From assembly GCF_022581195.2 (NCBI RefSeq), contig NC_061472.1, forward strand, positions 1,550,001 to 1,614,000: a stretch of 64,000 bases of DNA, read 5' to 3'. Below the pieces are notes generated by a model. It was not told the origin of the DNA. It did not search any database and saw only the letters and a program-made list of their open reading frames with translations. Positions 12,201-23,294 of this stretch are shown here, piece after piece; the first letter of the stretch is position 1, and the number at the start of each line of letters is the position of its first letter. The position numbers were made by a program, and so were the translations under genes. Origin of the DNA: Helicoverpa zea. Lineage: Eukaryota; Arthropoda; Insecta; Lepidoptera; Noctuidae.

Positions 12201-15200
12201 TTTTTTTTGCCCATCTCATAGATGGTACGGAACTCGTTTTGTCGTCAAGTCGCACTTGGCTAGTTTTTTGACTATAATGTGAAGGTACTAACAGTTAACT
12301 TTGAAGAAGCAAGGGCTGTCTAAAAAAATTATATTAGAAATGCGCAAAATCTCAAAAGTCTTCGGACTCAAATTGTTGTCTGCAGAATAACATCGCTGTC
12401 TTAAAACGACTTCTGGTTGGCTGGCATTCTACATTTTACTCGTATAAGTGAACTCATACTCATGAGTACCTTACCTGAGCCTATTATCTATGTCATAAGA
12501 TCCTCCTCACAAATAATCTTTTAATTCAGCATCATAAAAAAAAAACAAAACAAAACTCTTAACCCACTTCTCACAACAATAATAAACTTTACAATTACAA
12601 AGTAATCTTCATAATCGGATTAAATAATATAATTAGGTACTACTAACTACATACGAGTTATTACAATGAAAACAATATGGCGACTAGCGAAAGTCTTTGT
12701 GGTAACTGACGATAGAAAAGTGTTTTGAAATCATGACAGTGATTCTGTTTAATATTATTATAAGCCATTTTCTTTATTGGAAAAGTATTTTGCATGTAGA
12801 TATGAGTTTTCGATATTATTGGCTCGATTTAAGTTGCTTAAACTAATACTCCATGTGGCATAATTAGTATTTAGTTTTTGATGATATAAGTTACCTTAGA
12901 TATTAGGACGCGAAGTGTTAATTTTAATATTTTTAAAGCGGTTTAGTTTAGAGATGCCGTGTTGGTAACCTGTTAAAAACTAGAAATCGGTATAGTAATA
13001 GGTTTCATAAGCAATCTAAGCAATATTGTTTGAGTTGAAGGAGTTACAGCCCCTAGGCCTAGAAAGTCGCCCTAAACTACTACATTAATAATTATAACAG
13101 TTGTTGAGAGAAAAGCTTTATTTTGAGTACAAATCAACCTCTCTCGTAGTAGATATTGATTTACAACACTCAATAGCATTCTGTGCAATAAGTAATTTAC
13201 TGATGAAAAGTAAATCACCAAAATCTTCAAATTACATCGAACTTTATATAGGAAAGAGTAATGCAACTAAATTAGCATCATCATCATTATCATCATCAAT
13301 ATTATTTACTACTTATCAGACTATCCGGCTGACCCAGTTCCCGTGATAATGTAAAATACCATGAAATAGATCTGGTGTAATCAGTTTCTCTAGGTCAACT
13401 GTATCATGTTACAGAAGTGAAAATTTACATGAAAGTTCAAGTAGCTTAACCCACATGGTATCTACTGTGTAACTTAGATCAGTTTATAATGATGATAAAG
13501 GATACGCCGTGCTCTCGCTGTGGCGGCATATTGGGCTGACAAAGTGTAGTATCAATATATGACATGTCATCGACACGAAAGAAAAAGATGAAGGATTGGT
13601 GGTCGCAAAGCACGACAACTGTGTCCAAGACCCCTCGTATTCGATACCCGGATGAAGTTGAAATCGCTATCAGGCTTTTAACAAACTTTCACGAAGCAGC
13701 GCTGGACTGGTCGAAGTTAGTGATTGATACATCCGTACATCGGAGAGCACGATGTCGGTCCTGCGCCTAACCTGTCTCTGGTCGTGTCGGATTACCGTCC
13801 CATCGGCCTATGAGAGCGAAGGAATAGGGAGACCTGTGTCTTCGCAAATGCTTGTCCACTATAATATCTCCTGTGCACCTGGCTGATCTCCCTTAAATGA
13901 GAACAGTCCCCGTAGACGACAATCGGCGTGGACGCCATTATTATGTCATGGTATTGTTAGGTACTTAACGTCTTCAAAACTTTGGGCCGCCTTTAAAGTC
14001 ATAATTACCATAACGTTAGGTAAATAACGACCGAAGCTCTCTTTATATGATATAACCTATTCATCATTTTACTGCTTTACAGCCAGTTTATCTCGGACTT
14101 TATTATGGGAAAAGTATTTTAGAGTCTTCTATTGAAATTCAAAGAAATGGCAATTATGACAATAGGTACTATTGTTGTATTCTTCTTTTTAAGTCATAGC
14201 AAATGTACTCGATTATTTTTATTTTATTATTATTAATTACAATAAGATTTCCTGTTTTTTCACTCGCGTGTTGAGGAAATTACTACCGGAACCCAAATAA
14301 AATAACAATAATCCGCGTTACTCGGGAATTATATAACTTCCTAACAGTGAAATAATTTTTCAAATTGGTTCAGTAGGTTTACTGCCTTTACGGTGCAAAC
14401 AAACAAACCAAAAAATGTTTCCTGTTTGTTATATTAGTATACATAGAAGTATATATTTCCAGAATCATAATTTTAACAAAAATCGAAACCAAAATTCCCA
14501 CACATACTTAAATCTTTAAACTTTTCGCCACTTACCGATTCGAATCGATATCAACTTATACTAATTACTTATGTGCATATTATTAATCGTTCAAACGCCT
14601 CTTATGGACACGACAAAACAACTTCTAAAAACCAGTGTTTCTTGAAACGTTAAATAAAGTCGGTAAATACTGGAAAATAATGGTGTCTCCTCTTGTACTA
14701 GAGATATAAAAATACTTCGATTTTTACTAGAAAACTTCAACTTTCCCAGGAGCTAAATTAATGAGACATGGATAGGAAAGACATAGGAAGGACTCTCTAG
14801 GAAGACATGAAACGTTTTAAGTTCACTGACCCATGAAAATGGAAGATTCTATAATGGTACCAAGATGGTACTGAAATGGAACATTTATGAAAACTGAAGT
14901 GGAATAACAGATAGAAAACTGGTGCGAACTAAAATTGTCATATCTACATAGGTACTAACTCTACAGTGTTAGACACATTGTCGGACTTTAAGACCGTCTT
15001 TTCTAAAGTCAGTTGAGTAGGTGTTAGAGACAAACACGATAGGTACTTATATTTGAAAGTGAATATTCTTCTCTGTAGGTAATATTACGCGTGTCTAGTG
15101 ACACTGGCTTTACGCAAACAACATTAAACATTTTCTATCACCAACAAGAAACATATTAACTTTTCAATCGCTTTTTCAAATGACAATCGAGTAATTTACG

Positions 15201-17134
15201 AGATGAATAAGTGATTCGATTAAAGTTAATGCATTTATTGAATCGACTTTAAGTATATTATACAGTCACCCGGGCAACCCCTTGCTAAGACTAGTTGTTA
15301 GACTTGCTGGCTTGACTACCCGTAACGACTGCTTAAGATGTGTCAAATGACATCAGATATTATTGTTTATTAACTGATGATTTTATCTATTGATATTTAA
15401 TTAGGTAGCTGTTATGTTTATTCAGGAAACCTAAATAGATGTTATGATTTGGTCACGAAAATTGTTATTGTTTTGTTTTTAATATGCGTCCGTTTGGCAT
15501 TTGTCATCTTTCCTTCCTCTATGGGCATGTGTTTATAATATCAGAAGTATTGATAACTGAGATTGTTTAGGGAATGTAAACAATACTGTTTTAAACATTT
15601 ATGAGACATATATCCGGGAAACACGTAGAGCGGCATCCAGACTCACTCCTCGCCAGCCAGCCAGATGCGCAGGATATGTACTTTCTATTCCTTCACTAGC
15701 CCGATGGGACGGCAATCCGTCACGACCGGAGAGAGATCAGGCGCAGGACCGACATTTACGAGCTCTCCGATGTACGGGTGGCAATCATCAACTTCAACCA
15801 GACTCAGGGCTGCTTTGGGAGTTTCCCACTTTGCTCTATACAATGGAGTAGTATAGATACATTTTCACTTCCTAGTAACTGCTAAATCTAAGCCTCAAAA
15901 TATAAGCAGTTTGGCAAATGATATGATATATATATATACAAATGATGGCGACAGAACTGCAGGTTTAATCATGCAGGAAATATTGCTAAAAGCTACTTAA
16001 TTATTTCTCGGGGAAAAGTTTCCAAGGAAATGTCTTGCTGTGATTAATTATTACAGCGAAGAAATGATTTTAATGTGCTTTTAATAAGAGTCAAGTGCAA
16101 GTGTTTAGGCAATCAGAGCCGGAGCAAATTAGAATCTGACATTCTATTGTGAATTCTATTGTTTCTGGTACTTGAATATTATTATTCGAGATTGGATGGT
16201 TATTTTCTTCGCTTGCCGTTGTGCTATCTTCCGTCAAGCTGGTAGGATTGCTTTTTGGTGCTCTGCATTTTGCCAGTAAAAAAAAGTAACTATGCTACGA
16301 AATGTCAAGCAAATTTCATGGGCTACATTTGAAAGTTCTGTCCACCTTCATCTATCAATTGTTGTCCGAGTGCATTAAAAGGATAAAAGTATGTCCCTGT
16401 ATCAGTGTATCATCATGTGTCCCATTGGTATCTTTAATTAGACTGTATTTTTGGTGGATTTTCCATCCAAATTGTGCCTTCTTAAGTTGCTAAAGCTCTT
16501 CGTATGTTTATGTTTACTTGAAGCTTCGAAGCCGTATTAGCTGGATATTCATCTTAGGTACTTAATTAGTAGATATTATAAACTAGTTCTCCGGAATGTA
16601 CACAACGTCTTATTAAGGTATTTGCTAGAAATTCTATATTCCTGATCAGAATGAGACTAGTTTTTCTAATGATATAGGTACTCAACCATGTCTAAACGGT
16701 ATTATTAAAGTATCTTGTTTCTCTAGAAAAATATATATAATGTCAATATACCTAATTAGAGTTGTAGTTATTTTATTGGTAGAATATTTTTTTATATGAT
16801 ACTTACATTAATTTTAACTGCATTAAATATGCTTAGTTTTTTCAAGATACACGGGCTTTCAGCTGTCTTTAAATTCATCGTCATCATCCTTCGAGCCTTT
16901 TTCCCAACTATGTTGGGGTCGGCTTCCAGTCTAACCGGATTCAGTTGAGTACCAGTGCTTTACAAGAAGCGACTGCCTATCTGACCTCCTCAACCCAGTT
17001 ACCAGGGCCACTCAATTCAGCTGTCTTTAAATTATCAATCCAAAATGAATAAATCTAAAAACAAATCTTTTGTAAATATTTAAAAGTACACTCACCGTCA
17101 AAACAATATAACACAAAACATCAGCCAACTGCAT
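6253..17134 (-). CDS. Secreted Lys/Pro/Tyr-rich protein, two exons with 9.7-kb intron
   Basis: Exon 1 is 17134-17096 (39 nt, MQLADVLCYIVLT, donor ACG|gtgag). Exon 2 is 7398-6253 (acceptor ctattccag, starting ITVTASCVRAEE). Both junctions are phase 0, and together they give 394 aa with a convincing signal peptide whose hydrophobic core is split by the intron. Exon 2 alone has no ATG before this point, which is why the distal exon is needed. The mature protein starts acidic, then is strongly basic with repeated SRYGPPK/SKYGPPR-type motifs and Lys/Pro runs (about residues 65-110). It then becomes Pro/Tyr/Asn-rich, with an acidic patch DDDEDED near residue 350. YGPP/YGAP motifs occur in cuticle and other extracellular matrix proteins of insects, so a structural role is plausible. 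I do not recognise the family and see no catalytic domain. The exon pairing is inferred from phase, signal peptide and promoter. Confidence 0.72.
8000..8100 (+). mobile_element. SINE (family 1) tRNA-like head fragment
   Basis: CATCCTCTCAAATATGAGTG followed by GCGGGTTCGATT resembles the box B end of the tRNA-like head of the full copy at 42503-42894, then the unique part fades. It lies within the secreted-protein intron. Confidence 0.5.
9243..9440 (+). mobile_element. SINE (family 2), 5'-truncated copy
   Basis: GGAGAGCACATAAATGTTGG, then a block reading CCTGATCTCTCCCCGG, ATTACCGTCCCATCGGACTATGAGAG, and AGAACAGCCGTTGTGG mirror the reverse complement of 62562-62760. The tRNA-like head is absent. 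Short open frames here are repeat by-products. Confidence 0.65.
9740..9945 (+). repeat. Moth interspersed repeat
   Basis: CTGTGGGTTAGCAGCGTGTG followed by TCAGACTCTTACTGACTAAA, then AAGCCCATGTACCAGGGCTG, is a recurrent unit I recall from lepidopteran non-coding DNA. Only one copy was recognised in this window, so this rests on memory. Confidence 0.35.
11533..11656. mobile_element. Small MITE, 38-bp terminal inverted repeats
   Basis: The left arm starting ACAAAAACTTAAACATCTGT at 11533 and the right arm ending at 11656 are reverse complements over 38 bases with one mismatch. The 124-bp element has no coding capacity. A clear target duplication was not identified. It lies inside the secreted-protein intron. 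Confidence 0.65.
11795..11966 (-). mobile_element. SINE (family 2), truncated copy
   Basis: CCGATTTATCAGCTACGGCG followed by AAGGAGATTAGCCAACTGCAC, GCACAAGCATTTGCACAGAC and CCCGATGGGCCGGCAATCCG matches 62562-62735 closely. The copy stops near GGAGAGAGATCAG, before the tRNA-like head. Confidence 0.7.
13590..13945 (+). mobile_element. SINE (family 2), near full length
   Basis: From head to tail it shows the tRNA-like box B (TATTCGATACCCGG), GAAATCGCT, AACTTTCACGAAGCAGC, GATTGATAC, ATCGGAGAGCACGATGTCGG, TTACCGTCCCATCGG and CTATAATATCTCCTGTGCAC. This is collinear with the reverse complement of 62562-62925. A 68-codon open frame at 13564-13770 is a translation of this repeat. Confidence 0.65.
15268..15356 (-). 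mobile_element. SINE (family 1) fragment
   Basis: CACCCGGGCAACCCCTTGCT, then TTAGACTTGCTGGCTTGACT and ACCCGTAACGACTGC match the internal part of the family 1 copies (compare 63860-63945). Confidence 0.6.
15660..15830 (-). mobile_element. SINE (family 2), internal copy
   Basis: CCCGATGGGACGGCAATCCG, GGAGAGAGATCAGGCGCAGG and ACCGACATTTACGAGCTCTC match 62697-62770 nearly base for base. Both ends are missing or degraded. Confidence 0.7.
16858..17033 (-). mobile_element. Truncated SINE (family 1) with 18-bp target site duplication
   Basis: The body 16876-17015 carries CCCAACTATGTTGGGGTCGG and GCTTCCAGTCTAACCGG, and a 3' tail of GATGATG type on the - strand. It is flanked by identical 18-bp copies TTCAGCTGTCTTTAAATT at 16858-16875 and 17016-17033, the signature of LINE-driven retroposition. 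It sits only about 60 bases inside the intron of the secreted-protein gene. Confidence 0.88.
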
Positions 17135-17238
17135 TATCACAACACAAATTTTCTCGGCGACTGTACGAGCATGGACGCGACTGTCCAAGTCGAAAGCTTG
17201 TGAACGAGTGGTTGAGCCCAACTGGATAGTGGATAACT

Positions 17239-17268
17239 ACTGAGTATCCGACCGTGACGGATTCTATA
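17239..17268 (-). promoter_or_regulatory. TATA box and initiator of the secreted-protein gene
   Basis: On the - strand a TATAG (17268-17264) lies 27 bases before the A (17241) of TCAGT (17243-17239), the arthropod initiator consensus. Transcription from 17241 would give a 106-base leader before the ATG at 17134. The leader holds a short upstream frame of 11 codons starting MLVQSPRK, whose TGA abuts the main start (TGATAATG). Spacing and motifs are seen; promoter use is inferred. Confidence 0.6.
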
Positions 17269-18214
17269 GAGGTGATGAAACCGCTTAGCAATTGTTTTTT
17301 GTTTGTTTTTAGTTTAATTTTGCAGTGATGTCATTGATTAGGATGGTAGGTGCCTAATGTTGGTATATATCATAGAAGTGATGTTAGAAAGGCTTTCAGT
17401 AAAATAATTTGGGCTTATGAAAATGGTGCCTATCTCTAGGGGAAAAAGACATTATCATGATCGTATCAGGCAATTGCCGTCCACAGCTGAACATAGTCAT
17501 AGAAAAAAATAACATACCTATCTAAGATATTTACATTAGCCCTTACAACTCTGTGCTATTTTGTCAATTTATTTGGCAAACTGTATTCATACAAAGCATT
17601 TCTTGACATTTTCTTGTAATGAACATTCCAATTATTGAAGAGGAAGACTTTTTTAATCATCAACGGTTATTAAGAGGCTTTTTATTAGTCTGTTAATCTT
17701 CGCCATTACCTTATCTATGAAAGTCCCTTCCCTTTGTAACTTAACATTACAAAATGTTAATTTGTTTCAGTAAGGGAAATCATTGAAATTGTTGATTAAC
17801 AGAGTCTAATTATGCTTTTTTCTGGTGAGGAGTTATTTACAATAGAAAGTTTGAAAAAAATGATAAGTAACGTATGTTACAATAATGTTGATTTTATTGC
17901 TGTTCTGATACTAACAGACATAATTATATACTTGTACATATTTTTACCAAAAATCAACCCTAATTCCTAAATCTTTCTTAAAAACCTTCGGGTGATTCAT
18001 CAACTCTATACAATTCCTAATGAAGTACGCGCACGCGCAACTCTCACATTGACTTTGTTTATTTATTGTTGATTTATTATCTTTATAAACAATGTCTTCG
18101 AATTACTCAACGGTTCCTTTGTAATTATTATTTGTTTTTCAATATTTGACGGACGACATAGTTGTCTTACCTACATATCGTGAAAGAGATACAGTTTCTG
18201 TATACTTTTCATTA
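17269..18214. other. Upstream flank of the secreted-protein gene
   Basis: AT-rich, no coding structure seen. It would contain any distal regulatory DNA of the gene that starts at 17241. Confidence 0.4.
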
Positions 18215-18490
18215 TCTCATTTCCCGCGGTTTCACCCGCATCCCGGAAGAACCTCTTCCGTTATCCGGACAAAAATATAGCCTACTATAAAAATATAGCA
18301 CTCGGGAATAGTCCAGCTTTCCAACAGTGCAAGAATATTTTAAATCGGTTCAGAATTTTTCAAATCAAATCAAATCTCTTTATTTTCAGGCTGCATAGGC
18401 CCATAGATATAAACCTTAAAGACTTACTAATTTTTGGAGCCCTTTGGGTACAAACAAACAAACAATAAAATCTCATCTTTATAGATAGAG
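18215..18490 (+). repeat. Lepidopteran interspersed repeat, tail type, with nested repeat
   Basis: It begins CCCGCGGTTTCACCCGCATC, as does the copy at 40199. The middle (CAAATCAAATCTCTTTATTT onward) looks like a second repeat inserted in it, and it ends with CTCATCTTTATAGATAG. Confidence 0.5.
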
Positions 18491-19214
18491 AGAACTAATT
18501 GCCATCACTCTTCGTCATTTATTCTCAAAGACTGATGCGTCTCTGGTGATGATAACCATCTATCAACTATCAATCAACTGTCGCATTCTTTGCCACATTA
18601 AAGAGATAATGTATTTGCAGCGATTTGCAACACTGAAAGAAATTATAGGTATGGAAACCTGATGGGGAGGCCTTGCTCAGAAGTGACAACAACACAGTCT
18701 ATGCAAGAAAATTTAGCTGCCCCACTTAGTAACATCATAATGATCATGGGGAAATTATTTACTCAGGGACCTTTGGGCGCTACGTATAAATAATAATTCA
18801 GATATAATAATATAACAAAGAGGTAGAAAAATATGTATATTTCACATGTAAAATGCTTATTTCTATCGATGCTATTAATTTGTTTCATTAAAAATTGATT
18901 ATAACGCCATCTACGTTCAACGTGCAGAACTTAATGTATCTGTTACATAAGTACATAGAAAGTAGTTAGTGAAACGTAAACTAGATGGCGCTGTCAACTT
19001 CCAACAGTTTTGGATTGTATTATGTAATCAATATAACAATTTAACTTAGGTAGTTAAATAACTGCGTTTTTTTTGCGTTGTAAGGTTAAGAACGAAGATT
19101 GCATAACTACTTATTTTTATTTTGAGGAAAGTGTACACCCCTACTTATTACTTACGGAGTATTAAAAACTCTAGATTGATCCTTTAAACAAATCATGATT
19201 GTCATTACTTTATA

Positions 19215-19430
19215 TAACTGTGAGGACTAGTAACATTAATTAGGACAAGGCAGGAAGAAAAAGAAGAAGAATAACTTTGAACATTATAATAATTATTTAT
19301 TGTGATTTAAATGTTTTAGGTATTAGTAGTTACTAACACTAGTTTATAAGCTTGTAATTTTACTAACAAATATGGATGTAATTTTAGGATGAATCCGAAA
19401 TAAATGATTTATTATTATTATTATTATAAA
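19215..19430 (+). mobile_element. LINE 3' UTR remnant with (ATT)n tail
   Basis: GAAGAAAAAGAAGAAGAATA, then TTGTAATTTTACTAACAAAT and CCGAAATAAATGATTTATTA running into repeated ATT is the usual 3' end of a moth LINE. No reverse transcriptase coding remains, so this is a dead 5'-truncated copy. Confidence 0.45.
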
Positions 19431-20640
19431 TATCCTAATCTTAGGCATTTTAACGAAAGTGGTACTTTTACATTATCATCAATCAGTAAATAAAAAATCA
19501 TGTCAGTGTCATGAAAAATTTATTTGATTTTCTTTTAATTACATTATGTATTACGATATGCTAAAATAAATACAGAAATTGTTCGGATAACTTTATCTTA
19601 TTTATAATTATGTTCATTTAAATAATTATGAACAATTATAATTAAATTCAATAATACACGGTTACGCTTCTAAACCTAGTGATTTATTTACAATTTAATT
19701 AATAAATTAGAGTAAAATTATGGTGATTTTTAATTAATGGAAAATATGTTGCTTGAACACACGTTTTGTTTAAGTATTAATGTCTGTTTATTTTGACAAT
19801 TCCATCATTGGACTTTTAAAAACTAATAAGTGTTATTTCAAAGCTTTGCAAAATTTAAATTCTAAGAGATTTTGCTACAAAACCAATATTTTTGACATAA
19901 TTTTCTGTGGCAATATTGCAAAAACTCAAATTGCGAATTCTTTCTTTTTTTTGCATAATTTTTATGTAAGTATTAAAACAGTGAGCAATAAGTGACAGAC
20001 TTACGTACAACTGTTTGTAACAAGAAACAGTTCACATAAGTCCTTCAAAACTTTAATTCAATAGCAAGTATTTTTGTGTTCATTTGCGAATAATTAACAA
20101 TTTTTCAACTACCTATTCAATTTAATTATTGGCAATTTATAACTGTCAATTTTAAAGAAAAATCCATAAGTAAGTGGTCCAATTTTGATATGTATTTTTT
20201 TTAAACTAATGATTTCAAAATGTGAATTTACATTTTTATATTATTCCGTATTGGAATCGAAAGTCACACATTGGAAGATTAAAATCGATTAGACTCAATA
20301 CAATACAAAATCCTATAGTCGTACGACCCGTATCGACAAAACTATTTTTATTTTACAATAAGAAGACGAAATATTTTTTTGATTCTGGTTCCATTGCGAA
20401 TGACACTGATTTTAAGATTTTTTTGCTGCTCAAAAAAGGCCTGGGACATAGCTATATTTTTTATATTTTGCAATAATTCGATAAAATTCGATTAGGTATT
20501 TGGAAAGGCGTTTAAAGTCATAGTAATATTTCTGTAGAAATAACGTGTTTTATTATTTGCTCTGATAAAAAGGCACGAAAAAAAAATCGATTAAAAAAAC
20601 TGTTAAAACATTATGCCTCTTTGTAGATATGGTCCATAAT
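19431..20640. other. Very AT-rich spacer
   Basis: No credible gene. Short open frames (for example 19780-19995 and 20222-20476) have low-complexity composition expected by chance. Confidence 0.45.
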
Positions 20641-20644
20641 ATGT

Positions 20645-21580
20645 ACCTAGCTTTAAGCCCCTTGTAACCAAGGTGCCAAGGTGTGATTCTATCCGAGACC
20701 TGGGCGTTTACCATGATAATAAGCTCATTTTTGAAGCTCATATTGACGCCGTTGTAAGGAAAGCATATAAAATGCTTGGATTTATAATGCGCGTTTCTAA
20801 GTGCTTTAGAAATGTCAAAACACTAAAAATTTTATACTGCACCTATGTTAGGAGTCACCTGGAGTATGCTTCTCAGATATGGAACCCGCGTTACAATAAG
20901 TACATCGACCGCATTGAAAACATACAAAGACGATTCATAAAATTTCTCTGCTTTCGTCAAAACCTTACATATCATTCAGTCGATTATCTCCAACTCTGTA
21001 AGAAACACCATCTATTACCACTCAAAGACCGGCGTGATATTGCCGATTGTCTGTTTTTGTTAAAGATATTGCATAATGATATTGACAGCCCGGAGTTGTT
21101 ATCTAAATTGAAATTCAACGTGCCGAGTAGAGTATTACGTTTTAATCCTCCCCTATATGTACCCAACTCATACACGAATTATAGGCAAAACAGTTATGTT
21201 GTGCGTGCGAGCAGGCACTTCAATATGATTTGCAAGCAGCATGATTTGGATCCTTTCTCAATAAGTGTGGCGGCAGCCAGAAGGTTGTTGTGCCTTAAGT
21301 TCTTCAAGTAGTTTAGTATCCCAGATTTAATTTATTATTTTGAAATTTAGATCTACCTACTCATTCTTTTTTCTCTTTGTGTTTAAAAATGCTATTGTTT
21401 TTTTTATATTATTGTCTCTAAAAACGTTGCACTGATGTGTGATCACGTTATTGCTAGGCTGTTATTATAAGCGAGGACTTTTAATTGGCTCTCTGTCGAC
21501 TATGACTTCCTTTTACTGTTTAGTTTTTGTTTAGCTGTAAGTTCTCCTTAGTACACTAAATAAATAAATAAATAAATAAT
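20645..21580 (+). mobile_element. 5'-truncated Jockey-type LINE
   Basis: The frame 20673-21311 encodes the C-terminal 212 aa of a non-LTR reverse transcriptase: RCDSIRDLGVYHDNKLIFEA, then VRKAYKMLGFIMR, LEYASQIWNPRY and IQRRFIKFL. It aligns by eye with the C-terminus of the LINE ORF2 at 58061-60985. The catalytic YADD region is missing, so it is inactive. A 3' UTR ends in repeated AAAT/AATA units (21556-21580), the same tail type as the long LINE. The 5' break is near 20645. Confidence 0.85.
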
Positions 21581-21596
21581 TTCATCAAAAATCTAA

Positions 21597-22433
21597 AATC
21601 CAGTGTCAATCACAATACTCCATCAAAATTTAAGCTATCTTAATACTAAGTCGACGGCGGAAGAGTCATTTGAACGCAAGGTCACCGATGCCGTACCAAC
21701 GTCGGTCACTGTTGCACAAATTACATTAAATTAATACTTTAGCTGAATTTCTAGAGGTTTTAGAAACTTTCATACATCAAGAAGATCAGTTTTAGAAGAG
21801 ATACAAGTACAGGTGAACATCAGTATTACATTAAATAAACAAGGCTTTAAAAATATCTAAGAAATTATTGAATTTATGATGCGTTAATTGTAATAGATGA
21901 TATAAAAGATGTTAAAGTAGACCATATCCGTGTCATCAAAGGAAGCATTCCATTTTGATAATAGTACAAGTAAATTACGCTAATATTCAATACTCCTGAT
22001 CTATATAAAATCACTGGCATGATCCATAGAAAAAGTTTATAAAACCGCTAAAACTCCAGCACATAAAAATACAGTAAACAAAAGAAATATAGTGGAAGGC
22101 ACGACAAGTGTATATACATTGCTACGTGGCGTTGGTTCGGCAGTGGATGCAGTCGACCAGAAGCTTGAAGACACAGTGCATAAGCAAGAACAAGAAACTA
22201 ATAAAGAACTTGATTCAAAGTCCATAGGCTTAGATGGTTATAATAAAAAAATTGACAAAGGAATAGCTATGGAGCCTGAATAAAGCCCATCATTTGTTGT
22301 TCTGTGTATAGAAGCCTCTGAAGGCTTTAGTTTCCATGGTTTTCATATTTGAACAAAGGAAGAAGAATTTGATTACAATTTGATAATAATTGAGGTTCAA
22401 ATAGTCAAAGGCTACTGTTGGGTCGACTGCTGA
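21597..22433 (+). pseudogene. Degraded coding-like relic, unrecognised
   Basis: Several open blocks with protein-like composition lie in order but in shifting frames. They are 21597-21731 (contains EESFERKVTDAVPTSVTVAQ), 21730-21792 (AEFLEVLETFIHQED), a block near 21900-21955 (DDIKDVKVDHIRVIKG) and 22023-22280 (86 codons, contains EGTTSVYTLLRGVGSAVDAV). The last frame continues with stops at 22281, 22350 and 22431. This looks like one old gene broken by stops and frameshifts. No family recognised; a transposon or endogenous virus origin is possible but unproven. Confidence 0.4.
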
Positions 22434-23294
22434 TTTCAAGTGAAAAGTGAACTTAAATTGCGTGCGTAATATAATGATATGTATTGCATAAATATTTCAC
22501 TTTGATTTGAAACTGAGTGAAATTGAAATATAAGTTAAAATGTACCTTGTTTATACGAGGCTTGCCGCGTAACTTAAAGTACTGTGAAGTGCCTGCAACG
22601 ATAGTAACACAAATTATAATAACAAACATAATTGTAAATAAAGATTTGAATGTACTAATTCTCAAAAAAATGGAATCCTTAGAGAAAAAGATCTGGTATT
22701 GCATCATGAAGATTTGAGAAAACATAATAAACATGACCCAAGGTTTGGATGTTATTATAGAGATTGTTTATGTGATTATTAACTCATATAAACAAGGCAT
22801 TGAATTTAAAACGATCACCAGAATATACCACATAAATATAATAATTTAACAGAGATTTTGGAAAACAATTGCCTAATTATACCCTCAGCGTTTGCGCAAA
22901 TATCCAAAGGATTCTTCATTCAAATCAAATGTTAAAAAAATATTTACAAAAATAACCTAGACCTATGCTGTAACATTGCGTCGTGATCCGTACAATTTAA
23001 ACTACTAAACGACTATACTTTAATATATTTGGATAAAATTCTCGAATTAAATATACATCAAGAAGTATCTACAAGGAGATACTGGAAGGACCCTGTTTAA
23101 GTCTAAAAGACCTAAAGACCGATTCGGTCTCACCACTGAGCGAGGTACAAGAAAATCAAGCCTTGGTAACAAAGATTGCAATATTTTTCTAAGTATTTAC
23201 GTTCATCTATTATAATAATTTTGTCAAGATTTCTTCGATGCAGACCGAAAAATCTGTTCCAAAGTTTAAGTCAAGTTTGGAGGTCAAAGAAAAT
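22434..23294. other. 3' flank of spineless
   Basis: AT-rich. An open frame on the - strand (22734-22453, 93 codons) includes a hydrophobic run FTIMFVIIICVTIVAG, but nothing supports it as a gene. A possible ATTAAA signal for ss lies near 23019-23024 on the - strand. Confidence 0.35.

Noticed and set aside
13564..13770. 68-codon frame starting MSSTRKKKMKDWW
   Set aside because: From about 13590 it is collinear with the tRNA-like head and body of a family 2 SINE.
18905..19000. CGCCATCTA ... TAGATGGCG inverted motif
   Set aside because: Only about 9 bases pair well; too short to call a transposon.
22453..22734. 93-codon - strand frame with a membrane-like segment
   Set aside because: The hydrophobic run comes from AT-rich codons (ATT, GTT, TTT). 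It overlaps the end of the degraded + strand relic and nothing supports it.
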